From JAKZVK01 sp965237575 (lineage in GTDB: Bacteria > Acidobacteriota > Terriglobia > Bryobacterales > UBA6623), in contig CBDEGI010000003.1 of assembly GCA_965237575.1 (NCBI GenBank), positions 186,001 through 250,000 on the forward strand: 64,000 nt of DNA. The letters are read 5' to 3'. The notes below the pieces were generated by a model. The model had not been told where the DNA came from and searched no databases. It saw nothing but the letters and a program-made list of their open reading frames with translations. Position 1 is the stretch's first letter; every line of letters begins with the position of its first letter. The position numbers and the translations under genes are program-made. Positions 27,508 through 37,875 of the stretch are shown here, piece by piece.

Positions 27508-28458
27508 ATGGAGGACTATCCGCGGAACTTGGCTGAGTTCGAGGCCCGCTTTGCGACGGAGGAGGCTTGTCGGGATTATCTGTTCCAGCTGCGCTGGCCG
27601 GAAGGATTCCGCTGTCCGCGCTGCGGACACGGCGCGGCTTGGCCGGTCCGGCAAGGGCTGTGGGAGTGCTCGGGCTGCGGTCGGCAGACCTCGGTCACCG
27701 CTGGCACGGTGTTCCAGGACACTCGTCAGCCCCTGCGGCTGTGGTTGCGAGCCATCGGGTGGGTGAGACCAGTCAGAAAAACGGAGTGAGTGCCCTGGGG
27801 CTGCAGCGGGTCTTGGGGCTGGGCAGCTACAAGACGGCCTGGAGCTGGCTGCACAAGTTGCGCCGCGCCATGGTGCGCCCCGGTCGCGACCGCCTCAGCG
27901 GCCGTGTGGAGGTGGACGAGACGTACTGGGGCAGCCCAGAAGAGGGCGTGCGCGGTCGCCAGACCTATACCAAATCGTTGATTGCCATCGCCGCCCAGGA
28001 GGACGGCAGGGGAACGGGACGGCTTCGGATGCGCAGAGTCCGGGATGCGAAGCGCAGAAAGCTTGATGCCCTTTGTCGAAGAAGCGATTGAACGGGGCAG
28101 CACGGTTCATACCGACGGCTGGCTGGGCTATGAGCCGCTACAGAAGCGCGGCTACCGGCACGAAGTAACGTTCCTCGATGAGGGGCCGGAGTCGGCCTCG
28201 AAGCTGCTGCCCCGAGTGCACCGCGTGGCGTCGCTTTTGAAGCGTTGGCTGCTGGGGACGCATCAGGGGGCCGTCAACCCCAAGCATCTGGACTACTACC
28301 TGGACGAGTTTACCTTCCGCTTTAATCGACGCAACTCTCGCAGCCGAGGGAAGCTCTTCTATCGACTTGTGCAACAGGCGGTCGCCATCGACCCCGTGCC
28401 ATACAAGTCCATCATCGGCGGCACCGAAAATGCTGCTTCTGTCGACCACAAGATGTAG
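27508..28458 (+). pseudogene. IS1595 family transposase with two frameshifts
   Basis: The N-terminal zinc ribbon is intact (CPRCGHG then CSGCGRQ, first 60 residues), followed by a frame change near 27770-27785. The catalytic ISXO2-like domain continues in another frame (VEVDETYWGSPEEGVRGRQ), then returns to the first frame near 28050 (SAESLMPFVEEAI to the end NAASVDHKM). The two shifts cancel, so the rest of the domain is readable. Intact relatives are about 315 residues. It is not functional as it stands unless frameshifting occurs. Confidence 0.85.
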
Positions 28459-28488
28459 GGGTCACCTGAGTCAAGTAAATACCCCAGT

Positions 28489-29152
28489 TCTTTGGTTTGC
28501 GGATCTCGGCTTCCAAGTCAGCGAGCTTCGTCGCGAGCCGCTCTCTGATCGTATCATCGGGAATTGAGTTCGTCTGGACGTTAAGGTAATGGACTAACGT
28601 AAGGAGCTTGTTCTTATCTACGATATTCGGATCATAGTTGTCCTTGAATTCGAAGAAGGTATTGTCGTAGTCGACAACCTCGATCGACGCCGCGAACTGT
28701 AGAATCTGGCTCAAACGCTTCAGAGCCATTTTTGCCCTCAATACCTGGGGCATTGTCAGCTGCTTTAGGTCATCGGACCAAGAGGACCTACGACCGAAAG
28801 AGGGGAACATGTCGAGAACCGAAAACGCGAGACTTCGCTGTCGAAGCGCGGCAAGCTCCTTCGCTGACAGCGCGGAGAGAATGGCGAACAGATCGCAAAG
28901 AGAGTTCCTATCCACTATCTCCGAGATCTGCCGCCGAATTGAGTCCGGATAGACGACCAGCCTGTCCTGCAACCACAAATAGACAGACTCGAATCGCTGG
29001 ATCAGTTCTGGGTCGGCGTCAATGTTGACACGCCGATAGTCTAAGGCGTCGGCCAGGTAGGCGTAGTACTTGGAGATCTGAGAAATCTGGTTACTCAGAT
29101 CCCAAGAAGTCACGTAACGCGAGAAGAGGTGCTCGACTTGAAACTTCAGACT
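28489..29152 (-). pseudogene. upstream fragment of the interrupted hypothetical protein
   Basis: About 220 codons with no recognised domain, rich in Leu, Asp, Arg and Tyr, and visibly lower in GC than the neighbours. Its 5' end coincides with the edge of the IS4-type element at 29153, so the native start may be lost. The GTG seen at 29155 lies in the IS end. Its 3' end is the target duplication of the IS1595-type element, beyond which the frame resumes at 25787. The joined protein would be over 320 residues with a C-terminal membrane anchor and acidic tail. Both composition and disruption suggest a foreign gene. Confidence 0.7.
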
Positions 29153-29234
29153 CACTACTGTCCGGCTATAAGTCGAACAATGTCAGTTGGTTAGGGGGAT
29201 GGAGTATGTCGACTCTGGAGGCGGGGCGCTCAAA

Positions 29235-30906
29235 CCCGGATTTCCGATTTGACCGTTGCCTGCTAACCAACCGGGCACTCTCAGCGCCCTTACAGATGCG
29301 GGTTTGAGCGCAGCGCAAGAGAGCGGGAGGGCGACACCCAGTGGGTGACAAAGAGCAGAGGGCATTTCAGCTATCGTTCAACGGATTTCTGAAGGTCGAT
29401 TTCCAAGGCTCGCGGGTGACCTCCGATGGCGGGCTTGTTCTCGTCCGAGAACTGGACGAGCGGCTCGGAGTGGGCAAGCTGATCGACGAGCATCTGACGG
29501 ATTCGCGACAAGGCTCGAACAAGAAGTTCCCGCTGGCCGATCTGGTGCGACAGTCGGTCTACAGCCGACTCGCAGGCTACGAGGACCTCAACGATGCCGT
29601 TCGTGTCTCCGCCGATCCGACGTTTCGCTTGCTGGGCTCGAAGAAAAACTGGGATCGCGGTGGGGCGCTCACCTCGCGACGGCAAAGTTTTGAGGCAGAG
29701 CTGCTGGCCAGTGAAGAAAACCTGCTTGGGTTGATGGCGGTGAACCGCGAGTTGGTCGCTCAAGCCGAAGCGCAGGACCAGTCCGAGCGCGTCGTGCTCG
29801 ATATGGACTCCACCGAGAGCCCGGTCCACGGTCAGCAGGAAGGCAGTGCCTACAACGGGCACTTCGAGTCCACCTGCTAGCACCCGCTGTTGCTGTTCAA
29901 CCAGCACGGCGATTGTCTGGCGGCGAAACTGCGAGCGGGCAACGTCTCCAGCGCCGAGGACTGGGACGAGTTGCTGCTGCCCGAGATCGAGCGCCAACAG
30001 GCCGAAGGGAAACACGTGACGTTCCGGGCCGACGCCGCCTTCGCCAAGCCGGAGATTTACGAAGCGTTGGAGCAGCGTGGCGTGGACTATGTGATTCGCA
30101 TGCCGGCCAACAAGAACCTGGAGTTGGAGATCGAAGATATTCTGTTCCGTCCGCCGGGCAGGCCGAGCGCCAAGCCGCTGGTGCGCTACAAGAGCTTCCG
30201 CTACCAAGCCGCGAGCTGGTCCAAGCCCCGACGGATCGTCGCCAAGGTCGAGCTTCATCCCGGCGAGTTGTTTGCGCGACCCGGCTTCCTGGTAACCAAC
30301 AAGGCCTTGCCGAGCCGCTCGGTGGTGTGCTTTTACAACAAACGCGGCACCGCCGAACAGTGGATCAAGGAAGGCAAGCAGGCCACGAGCTGGACGCGGC
30401 TGTCGTGCCATCGCTTTCGAGCGAACGAGGTGCGGCTGCAACTGAGCGTGCTGGCTTACACCCTGGGCAACTTGTGGCGGCGGCTCGGACTGCCGAGCAG
30501 GATCAAGAGTTGGTCGCTGACGACCTTGCAACACAGGTTAATGAAGACGGGCGGTCGGCTCGTCAAGCACGCCCGCTATTACTGGCTGCTGCTGGCGGAG
30601 GGGCATCTGAACCGGCGGCTGTTCGGTGACATGCTCAGGCGGCTCGCGGCGCTACCAGTGCCAGGCGGGTAGCTAGCGACGGGCTGCGACGGACAAGAGA
30701 CGCCGAGTTGCTGAAGAGCGAACTACTAGGGAGCAGTATCGGCGAAAAGCCCCCCAGCGAGTTGGAACGCGGCGATGAAGCGGCATTCAGCGACCGAATC
30801 GGGGGCGAACGGGGCATCGACCGTGAGAGGAGAACCAAGGTCTTGCATCCGAGCCGCGGATGGGAGCACCCTGACCGTGTCGGGATGGCCAAAACGGAAA
30901 TCCCGG
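29235..30906 (+). mobile_element. IS1380 family element, copy 2
   Basis: A 1672-bp element with terminal repeats CCCGGATTTCCGATTTGACC on the left and an inverted CCGGGATTTCCGTTTTGGCC on the right. The 5-bp target duplication TCAAA is at 29230-29234 and 30907-30911. The undisturbed target (TCAAA once) is seen in the intact IS4 copy at 45738-47066, which proves the boundaries. Confidence 0.92.
29341..30672 (+). pseudogene. IS1380 family transposase with internal amber stop
   Basis: Same protein family as the intact copy at 26027 and of equal length, but with a TAG at 29878-29880. The reading is FESTC-stop-HPLLLFNQHG, where the intact copy has FESVCYHPLLL, so a tyrosine codon became amber. The frame is otherwise open from the GTG at 29341 to 30672. 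Catalytic blocks are kept on both sides of the stop. Inactive unless amber is suppressed. Confidence 0.9.
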
Positions 30907-32205
30907 TCAAAGGCCTGTAAAAAGGGTGTTTTCTCGAACACGGTGATGCTCAGAACCTGTAAAAGTTGGTAGAGACTGGCTTCCAGCCCGAGGCGCTTCT
31001 TCAGGATGGCCACCAGCAGATAGGTTGCGATGGCAATCCAAACCTGCGTCTTGACGGCGTTCTCGCTGGTGCCGTAGAAGGCCTTGATGCGGAGATGCTG
31101 CTTGATCCATTTGAAGAACAGTTCGACTTTCCAGCGGGCCTGGTAGAGATGCGCGATCGTCAGTGCCGCCAGGTCGAAGTTGTTGCTGAGAAAGACCAGC
31201 CGTTGATCGGATTCGGCGTCGTGGAACCGCACGCGCCGCAAGGCCTCGGGATAGACGCGTGCGGATCGAGGGTGGCGCAGGACCACGGTGGGGTCGGAGA
31301 GGAGGCCGCTCTCCAACGGCACGGGGCGGGAGTAGCGCCGGTCGAGTTGCACGTTCTTCTTGCAACGCACCACATAGAAGGCCGAGCAGAGAACGAACCT
31401 GTGGAGCCGTGCGAAGTCGAGATAGCCGCGGTCCATGACGTAGAACGAACCGGCCTCCGGCGTGAACTCGTCGAGGAGGTTGACGTCGTGCCCGCGGGCC
31501 GGGCTAAGGCGGACAAACGTGGGGATCGAGCCGCGCAGGTCGAGCAGCGTATGCAGTTTGACCGCCGCTTTGGTGCGGCGAAAGCGAGCCCAGGGGAACA
31601 ACGACAAGCACAGGTCGATGGTGGTGGAATCGAGGGCATAGACGGTGGCGTCGAGATCGGCGCCGATGGCTTGGTGAGCGTACATCGGGCGGGCGATGCC
31701 AATGAGTACTTGCGCCAAGTCTTCCCAAATGCGCCAGTCATGAGCCTCGTTGGCGTCGGCCAACGTCGAACGAGAGATGCGTCCCCGGAATCCCAAATGG
31801 TAAAGCCGGTGTGTCACCGAACGCAGGCAGGTTTCGATGTCACGAAGGCTCTCGCGCCCCGTCAATTGGGCGAACGACAGGGCAAGGAACTGGTCCATGC
31901 AAGAGAAGCCACGATGCCGCCGCTCCCCGCCGTAGCGGCGGACGCACCGATGAAACTCGTGAGCGGGGAGGTGGTCGATCAACTGCGAGAAGACGGCACG
32001 GCCGGAGTTCATGGACCATGGTCCGCTCCGAAGGCCGTCCTCCAGCGGGGCCGCAAAGCCCAGGGAGAATTCAAATCGAAAACGGTGAGAGAAGGACCTA
32101 ACTTACCCTCCTCCAGCTACTTGCGACTACTCGCCAACTCGTTAGCCGGACAGTAGTGATGGGGGATCTACGGTACTCGCGGGACGGATGGAGCCGCCCC
32201 AAGCC

Positions 32206-34014
32206 ATGAAAGTCGCTGTCTGCACGATCATTTCAAAGAACCACCTGGCGCACGCCCGCGTGCTGATGTCTGCCGTCCGGAAATCGAACCCCGGGTTGCA
32301 AAGGTTCGTCATTGTCGCCGACGTCGTAGATGGCTATATCGATCCTGGGCAGGAGGATTTTACAGTCATTTTGTCCAGCCACGTTCCCATACGGCAAAAT
32401 CAGTGGTTTCACTTCAAATACAATGTGTGGGGTATCCATTTGACTCAGGTGACCACAACATACTGTGGTTGCCATTGGCGGCCCCCGGAAAGGCTTGCCG
32501 ATAGCACCACGTTTCCAAGCCTGCGATGGCCATGGCGCGTGCGTAATCCTTGATCGGCCCGAAACGCAGCCTCGTGGCCCAATTGCCTGCAGACCGGCGT
32601 CTGGCGCCCCAGGGTGCATTCTGGGTGCAGTGTGCTGGCGTCCATGGATCGACCAAACCACAACGCCTAGGGGCTACCTGAGTCAAGTGGATACCCCATT
32701 TACAATGTTTTCGAACTAAGCAATGCGCTCAAACCTTACGCGCTCGATATGCTGTTCGAAGACTATCAATTGGATGGGATCCTTTACTTCGATTCAGACA
32801 TCAGAGTCTATCGGCGTCTCACCCCGATTTTCGACGCTTTGGAGCAGTCAAACATCGTACTGACACCGCATCTGACGGAACCCATACTAGACGATGGCCG
32901 ACCCAACGAGCTCGACATTCTCAGGGCAGGGACATACAATCTGGGCTTCATCGCTCTAGCAAACCGAGGCGGTGGGAGAGCGTTTCTGAAATGGTGGCAA
33001 CGAAGGGTCTTCGACGAGTGCGTCATTGACCTGGACAGAAGTCTCAATTGCGACCAGCGGTGGGTCGACCTCGTCCCGGGCCTGTTCGACAAGGTGCGCA
33101 TCCTGCGTGACCCGGGGATGAATCTGGCTTACTGGAACATCCAGCAGCGGCACGTAGAGTGTTCCAGCGGGGTCCCGCTGGTTAACGGGGCGCCGCTTTA
33201 CTTTTTTCACTTCAGCGGGTTCAAACCCGACGCACCCGGGGAGTTTTCTAGACACCAAAACCGATTCAGAACACAGGATCTCGGTGAGGCGTCAACTCTG
33301 GTACGGGACTATCGGAAAGAGTTGCTGCAGCGTGGATATGGGGCCTGTAAACAGTGGCCGTACGCCTACGGGTCGTTCACCGACGGAACGCCGATCCCGG
33401 ATGTTGCCCGGCGGGTCCACAGGGAAGATCCGAGCCTGCCGAATACGGTGGCCGACCCCTTTTCCGCAGTGGGGTTCAAAGCTTTCGTAAGAACGTGGAA
33501 CTGCCGACTAGAGAGCCCAAGTGGGCCGAGCGGGTTGACAAAGTTAGCGCATAGGATTTACTCCATCCGCCCCGACCTTCGTGCGGCTATGCCGGATGTC
33601 TTAGGATCGGACCGGCCACGATAGTTGGAGTGGTTTGTCGGTCGGGCGAAGCAGGATTACGATCTTCCCGAAGCACTCGTCGCTCCAGTTCGCGAGTTAT
33701 TGAATCAGGATGGGCCGGCCCGGGCGACCGTCGCTTCGGAGCTCGACCGGCTGATGCATCAGATCTACCATTCTCGCCCCGATCTTCAGCGGGCCTTTCC
33801 TTCTCCTTGGGGCGACGATCGGGTGAACTACAGAGCGTGGCTCCTTGGCTATGGCCGGCTGGAATACCCGCTGCTCAAGGATTCGTACAGCGCCGGGCTG
33901 TGGGAAGAATGGCGTGAGGCGCTTCGGGCGACTCCCTCTTGGGTCACGCGCTGGTGGCAGCGTGGGCGGTTGGCAACGTTCTTGATCTCCGGGCGGCTGG
34001 GTAACTGGGCTTAA
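32206..34014 (+). pseudogene. glycosyltransferase broken by a MITE and by an amber codon
   Basis: The 5' part (MKVAVCTIISKNHLAHARVL) is the start of a GT-A-fold glycosyltransferase. After residue 73 (FKYNV) a 274-bp MITE is inserted. Skipping the MITE and one TACAATGT duplication restores FKYNVFELSNALKPYALDML and then ILYFDSDIRV, whose DSD is the metal-binding DxD motif. The frame stops at TAG 33622-33624 but continues at once to 34014. Two C-terminal repeats, each with a (Y/R)xxxRPDLxxAxP core, align so that the amber falls on a conserved tyrosine (DRPR-stop-LEWF against DRVNYRAWL). It is thus doubly dead. It probably once made a surface polysaccharide. Confidence 0.85.
32427..32700. mobile_element. 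274-bp MITE related to the IS1595-type element (copy A)
   Basis: Terminal inverted repeats TGGGGTATCC(A)(T/C)TTGACTCAGGT match those of the IS1595-type element at 25788. The 8-bp target duplication TACAATGT is at 32419-32426 and 32701-32708. No transposase is encoded. A nearly identical copy lies at 48311. It interrupts the glycosyltransferase gene. Confidence 0.92.
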
Positions 34015-34039
34015 CCTAAATCCCGCCTTGCAGCATCCA

Positions 34040-34254
34040 CCAAAGCTTTCCACGTAGGTAGCCTCATCGAATCCTCGCTCGCGCTGCTTGACGCGCACGT
34101 GCCGCTTGACCGCGCCGGCGACGTCGAGGGAACGAATCGCCTGGACCAGCAGCGGCACACCTCCCAGCGCAATCAAGCACTCGTCGATCAGTTCCGGATC
34201 GATCTCAAACAGCAGGGGACCTTCGGCGGCCGAGGGGGTTTTGATCTTTCGCAT
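34040..34254 (-). pseudogene. N-terminal fragment of a transposase
   Basis: About 65 codons from ATG 34254. They read MRKIKTPSAAEGPLLFEIDP and then ELIDECLIALGGVPLLVQ, ending at RERGFDEATYVESF before similarity is lost next to the end of the broken glycosyltransferase. This opening is familiar from a group of IS1380/IS4-like transposases with an N-terminal helical domain. The catalytic part is absent. Family assignment is tentative. Confidence 0.6.
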
Positions 34255-34705
34255 GACGGATCCGGATAACCCCGGCCGTGCACCGAGCGGGTGCGACCCG
34301 CCCGCGGACAACGACGCCGACCGTCTTGACTTCAACCCTTACTCGAAGCCCTTTCCGTCTCACCCCGTCCCGCTCGCTCTTCTCCAAACCACTCTGACGG
34401 ACGGATTAGGGGCTGGGTCGCTGGTGGTCGCTGGGTCCGTGGGTGATCATGCGTGCCGTGGGTTGAGATATAATGGAGTATCCTCCCGCACGAAAGCGAA
34501 TTGTCCAGGTCCGCGGGCCTCTGTTACGCTCGATCGAAACAGGGGCAGGCGAGACTATGTTACTGAGGACATTGCGCGCCTGGAGACTCGGCACCCCGGA
34601 GCCGCGTCAAGGGCGCCCCAGGGCGAGCGCCTCAGAGAGACTGCGGAGTCTTGAACACAATCTTTGCTCGCAAGCAGCAGAGCACCGCTGCCGCGGGAGG
34701 GGCCA
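34255..34705. other. intergenic stretch without a recognised gene
   Basis: About 450 bp between the transposase fragment and the subtilase gene. A perfect TATAAT at 34467-34472 could be a -10 box facing the subtilase gene, but no matching -35 was found at the right distance. Otherwise nothing is seen. Confidence 0.4.
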
Positions 34706-36268
34706 TTGAGAGTTCTTCGTTTGTTGCGCCATCTTCGTTACTGCTTACCCGTAGTCTTGGCATGCCTGCTGGCTCCAGCGGCCGAAGCCCAGGTAGGCGG
34801 CCGCATCACGCCGCTCGAACACGATGAGATCTCATCCACGCGGGATCGGTTCTCGCCGGAACTGTTGACTCCAGCGCAACACAAAATCACTCGGAGACTT
34901 CGCCGCAGAGCGTCTCGGATGCGCCAGGCCGGGATCACGGTTGGCAACGCTCGAGACCGGGACGCCCGCCGCACCTTTTCCACACACCTGACCAGGGTGG
35001 ATGACCAAGGTCGCATCAAGGTCTACCTCGAGGTCACGGATACGGAGATCAGCACAATCGCGTCGATCGAAATCGCGGGTCACGCAGAGATCCAGATCGT
35101 GAACTCCGATCTGAATCTGATTCAGGCGCTGATTCCTCATGACGGTCTGGAGGCGGTCGCGGCCTTGCAAACGGTGACTCGCATCAAGACGCCCAGCTAT
35201 GGCTTTACGAGGACGGGTTCGGTGACCTCCGAGGGGGATGTGATCCATAACGCCGATGACGTGAGGGCATTGCCCGGGCCGACAGGGTCGGGTGTCAAGG
35301 TAGGAATAATTTCAGACGGCTCGGACGGTTCGGCGACTGCCACCGGTACCGGCGACTTGCCGGCGATCATCACGACTTTTGGCACGTCGAATGGTGGCGA
35401 AGGTACCTCGATCGGGGAGATCATCCACGATCTGGCGCCCGATGCGGACCTGGCCATCGGGGGCGCTTTCAACGCAGGCGATCCGTTGTCCACTGCTGAG
35501 TTTCTTTCCCGCGTGACAGACCTGAAGACTTGGGGCGCGCACGTTATCGTGGACGACGTTGGCTTTGCTGAGGAGCCGTTTTTCACGGATGGCCCAGTTG
35601 CTGCCTCCTACGCCACCGCCCTGTCGGAGGGTGTCGTTATGGTCTCGGCGGCCGGCAATGACGCTGAGAGGCACTATCAGGGCACGTATGTCAGTGGTCT
35701 TCTGGGCGATCCTGACTGCGCTCCGCGCAACTGGCCCTGCGATCGGCACGAATTCTCATCCGGCGACCAGCGGCTCGACCTTTCGATGACGGCAGGCGAC
35801 GCGCTGCTGGTACTGCAATGGTCCAATCCGTTCGGAACCGCCTCGGATGACTACGATCTTTGTACGATGCCGGACGGCATCGACTTCAACCCGCCGAACC
35901 CCACCAACCTGCAGATTGTCTGTTCCACTAGAGACCAAGCCAACGGGGTGTTTCCCGATCCGGTGGAAGTCCTAGGGCTCAACTGCACGCCGAACATGGG
36001 TTCCAATACCTGCTCGGGGATTCACGCGAAGATCCTTCGGTTCTGCCCCGGTGGATGCACGTCGTCCATTGATCCTACGCCGCAGATACTCGAATTGTTC
36101 TTGATCGGCCCGATCGAGTTGGTAGAAGCCGACGAGGAGATCGAAGCCGACAGTGTTTTCGGTCACCCGGCGGTGCCTGGCGTGATCAGCACGGCAGCCA
36201 TCAACGCCGACGACCCGGGTAACGACGACATTGCCTTGTACAGCTCGCGAGGCCCGTCGACGGTCTGT
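34706..36268 (+). pseudogene. secreted S8 (subtilisin-like) peptidase, 3'-truncated
   Basis: The start is a TTG at 34706 behind GGGAGGGG at 5-6 bp, followed by a signal peptide. A prodomain-like region leads to the S8 core: VKVGIISDGSDGS (catalytic Asp), GEGTSIGEIIHDLAPDADL (in this subgroup the EGT block replaces HGT), VMVSAAGNDAE (oxyanion Asn) and IALYSSRGPSTV. The frame then enters unrelated antisense sequence near 36262-36268 and stops at 36292. The GTSxxxP motif with the catalytic serine, which should come later, is missing. The gene has therefore lost its 3' part by a deletion that also truncated the convergent gene. Confidence 0.8.
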
Positions 36269-37230
36269 TGGAAGGTTCCGTCGCGCACATAGAAGTTGGC
36301 CCGGGCCGTGTTCTGCTGGCCCACGTTCGCCGGGTGGGGCACCGAATTGGGATCGTCCGGGGTAGGGTTGGCGCCGTCCACGAAAACGACAATCTGGGAG
36401 GCTGTGGGGAACGAGCCGGCCTGTTGCTCGTCGCACTCCGTGTCCGTGGCCTCGCAAGGTCGGACTTCGGCGTTCTTTTGGGTATCGAAGGTGTCGCTCA
36501 CGAGCAGATCCGTCGCACCTTCGAAAAGCAGTTTCGCGTCTTGACCAAGCGAGATCGACTCCGCACTATATGCGTCACCACGCGCGGTCGTTCCGCCCGC
36601 GAAGACAAGCGTGGCGCTGCCGCCGACCGTGATGTCCTTGAACGAGCTGCCGCCGGATATGGTCTGGGAGCCCGAGAGCACATCCAGGTCCGACGGGCCG
36701 GGCGAGGCGCTTTCGAAGAGCGGCAGCGTCTCGACGATTGGGGGCTGGTCATCGCAAGGCGCAGGGTCGGCGTTGCTGTAGGAGTCCGGATCTCCGCCGC
36801 TGAAAGTCGCCTGGCCGTGGGCTGTCAGGTCGTCGGAGCATATGACTCCCGCTGCGGCCTTGCGGTCCAGGTCGACCGTAGAAGCCTGCAGATCCCCGAC
36901 CGTGGCGTCGCGGTCAACTGCAATGTGAACGCCCTCGTCCAGGAATATCGGGCCGGGACTAATGGTGTTGACAATAAGCGAGCCGCCGACGTCTGAGTCC
37001 TTCCCGACCAGTATGCTGTTGAGCGCCACGCCCACCACGTCGTCGGGCAGCGTTTTCCTGAGCTCAACCGCGCTGGGGCCCGAGCCCAGATTCGCCGAGC
37101 CCACCCGCATGCGCGGGTTGCGAGGCCCGCCGAGAGACGGGAACACCGTGCACAGCACAACAACACTGACAACCAACAGGCCGACGGCAATGCGTAAGAG
37201 GGGCGTTCCATGCTCGCTGCGATTCTTCAT
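36262..37230 (-). pseudogene. secreted hypothetical protein, 3'-truncated
   Basis: The start is ATG 37230, with GAGGAGCC about 6 bp upstream. A hydrophobic leader (LLRIAVGLLVVSVVVLCTV) is followed by a Gly-, Asp- and Ser-rich body with repeated beta-strand-like phrases (SGSQTISGGSSFKDITVGGS, FAGGTTARGDAYSAESISLG). This looks like an extracellular beta-helix or cell-surface protein. The frame passes into the antisense of the subtilase gene at about 36262 and ends at 36163, so the native C-terminus is gone. No family is recognised. Confidence 0.65.
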
Positions 37231-37496
37231 GATCGTTGGCTCCTCATGCTCTCGAGGCCACGGCCTCAACTCGGATGGGACGACTCATGGGGTCACGTTC
37301 CGACAAACCCCAATCGGATATTGTGCGCCGGTTCTGAAGAGGATGTCAAGGGAAATCATCGTATCAGACCGAAGTTTTTTTGCTGCCAGTGAGTTACGCG
37401 TCTGTCGTCCTACTTCTTGGTGCTCGAAGTACTATGCCGAGTGGACGTGAGCAGTACTTTCTTAGCAGTACCATTGAACCCAAACGCCTCTGCCGC

Positions 37497-37667
37497 GTGG
37501 CGCACGCCTCCCGGCGCGCTGCGTCGGCCTCCGGGCCGACGTAAGACTCACACCTCCGAAACTCCTTCTGAAGGCCACCGGTCGTGGTTGGGCCGGCAGC
37601 GAGCTGTTCCAGAGCTTGAGGCCGGCGTGGACGCCGGCCCTGCCGGCCAGGAGGCCTGCGCCACGTG
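37497..37667. repeat. REP-like repeat unit 1
   Basis: About 170 bp that begins GTGGCGCACGCCTCCCGGCG and ends with its near-inverse GGAGGCCTGCGCCAC, with inner stems (GTCGGCCTCCGGGCCGAC). It lies upstream of the REP-associated transposase, in tandem with unit 2. Confidence 0.8.
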
Positions 37668-37689
37668 AACGATGCGGTGCGATCAAGTG

Positions 37690-37858
37690 GCGCGCGCCTT
37701 CGGCGGGCTGCGTCGGCCTCCGGGCCGACGTAAGAACTCACAACCTCCAGAAACTCCTTCTGAAGAACACGTGTCGTGGTTTGGCCGGGAGCGAGCCGTC
37801 CAGAACTGAAGGCCGGTGCCAACGCCGACCCTGCCGGCCAGGAGGCCTGCGCCACGTG
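37690..37858. repeat. REP-like repeat unit 2
   Basis: A second unit, largely matching unit 1, that ends 17 bp before the transposase start. The shared inner palindrome GTCGGCCTCCGGGCCGAC and the shared end GGCCAGGAGGCCTGCGCCAC make the family clear. Confidence 0.8.
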
Positions 37859-37875
37859 GTACAGTGACTGGGACG

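Larger units (their letters stand above)
25788..28488. mobile_element. IS1595-type element, itself interrupted by IS1380 copy 1
   Basis: Ends share the inverted repeat TGGGGTATTTACTTGACTCA, split on the left by the nested element. An 8-bp target duplication TCTTTGGT flanks it (25780-25787 and 28489-28496), the size typical of the IS1595 family. Without the nested 1665-bp element and its 5-bp duplication the element is about 1031 bp. Its transposase is frameshifted, so it is not autonomous now. Confidence 0.85.
29166..32012 (-). pseudogene. IS4 family transposase split by IS1380 copy 2
   Basis: Identical as far as I can compare to the 389-residue transposase at 45884, but cut after TPFLQAF at 30911. 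The last 20 or so codons, ending NQLTLFDL, lie at 29166-29234 on the far side of the IS1380 insertion. As it stands the frame reads on into the IS1380 sequence, giving a 428-residue product with 60 foreign residues at its C-terminus. The DDE residues (LDSTTIDL, YVMDRGYLDF, ARWKVELFFKWIKQHL) lie upstream of the break, so residual activity is possible but unlikely. Confidence 0.88.
29153..32158 (-). mobile_element. IS4 family element, copy 1, interrupted by IS1380 copy 2
   Basis: Ends are CACTACTGTCCGGC and its inverse. After subtracting the nested 1672-bp element and 5-bp duplication it measures 1329 bp, exactly the length of the intact copy at 45738-47066. No flanking target duplication is clear. 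Insertion here cut off the 5' end of the hypothetical gene on its left. Confidence 0.88.

Noticed and set aside
30966..32156. 396-codon frames opposite both IS4 transposases (also 45740-46930)
   Set aside because: Present in both copies only because the elements are near-identical; the opposite strand has the DDE transposase.
29341..34014. Genetic-code change with TAG read as tyrosine or pyrrolysine
   Set aside because: Intact genes in the same window use TAG as a normal stop, and both amber-containing genes show other signs of decay; kept only as a low-interest observation.
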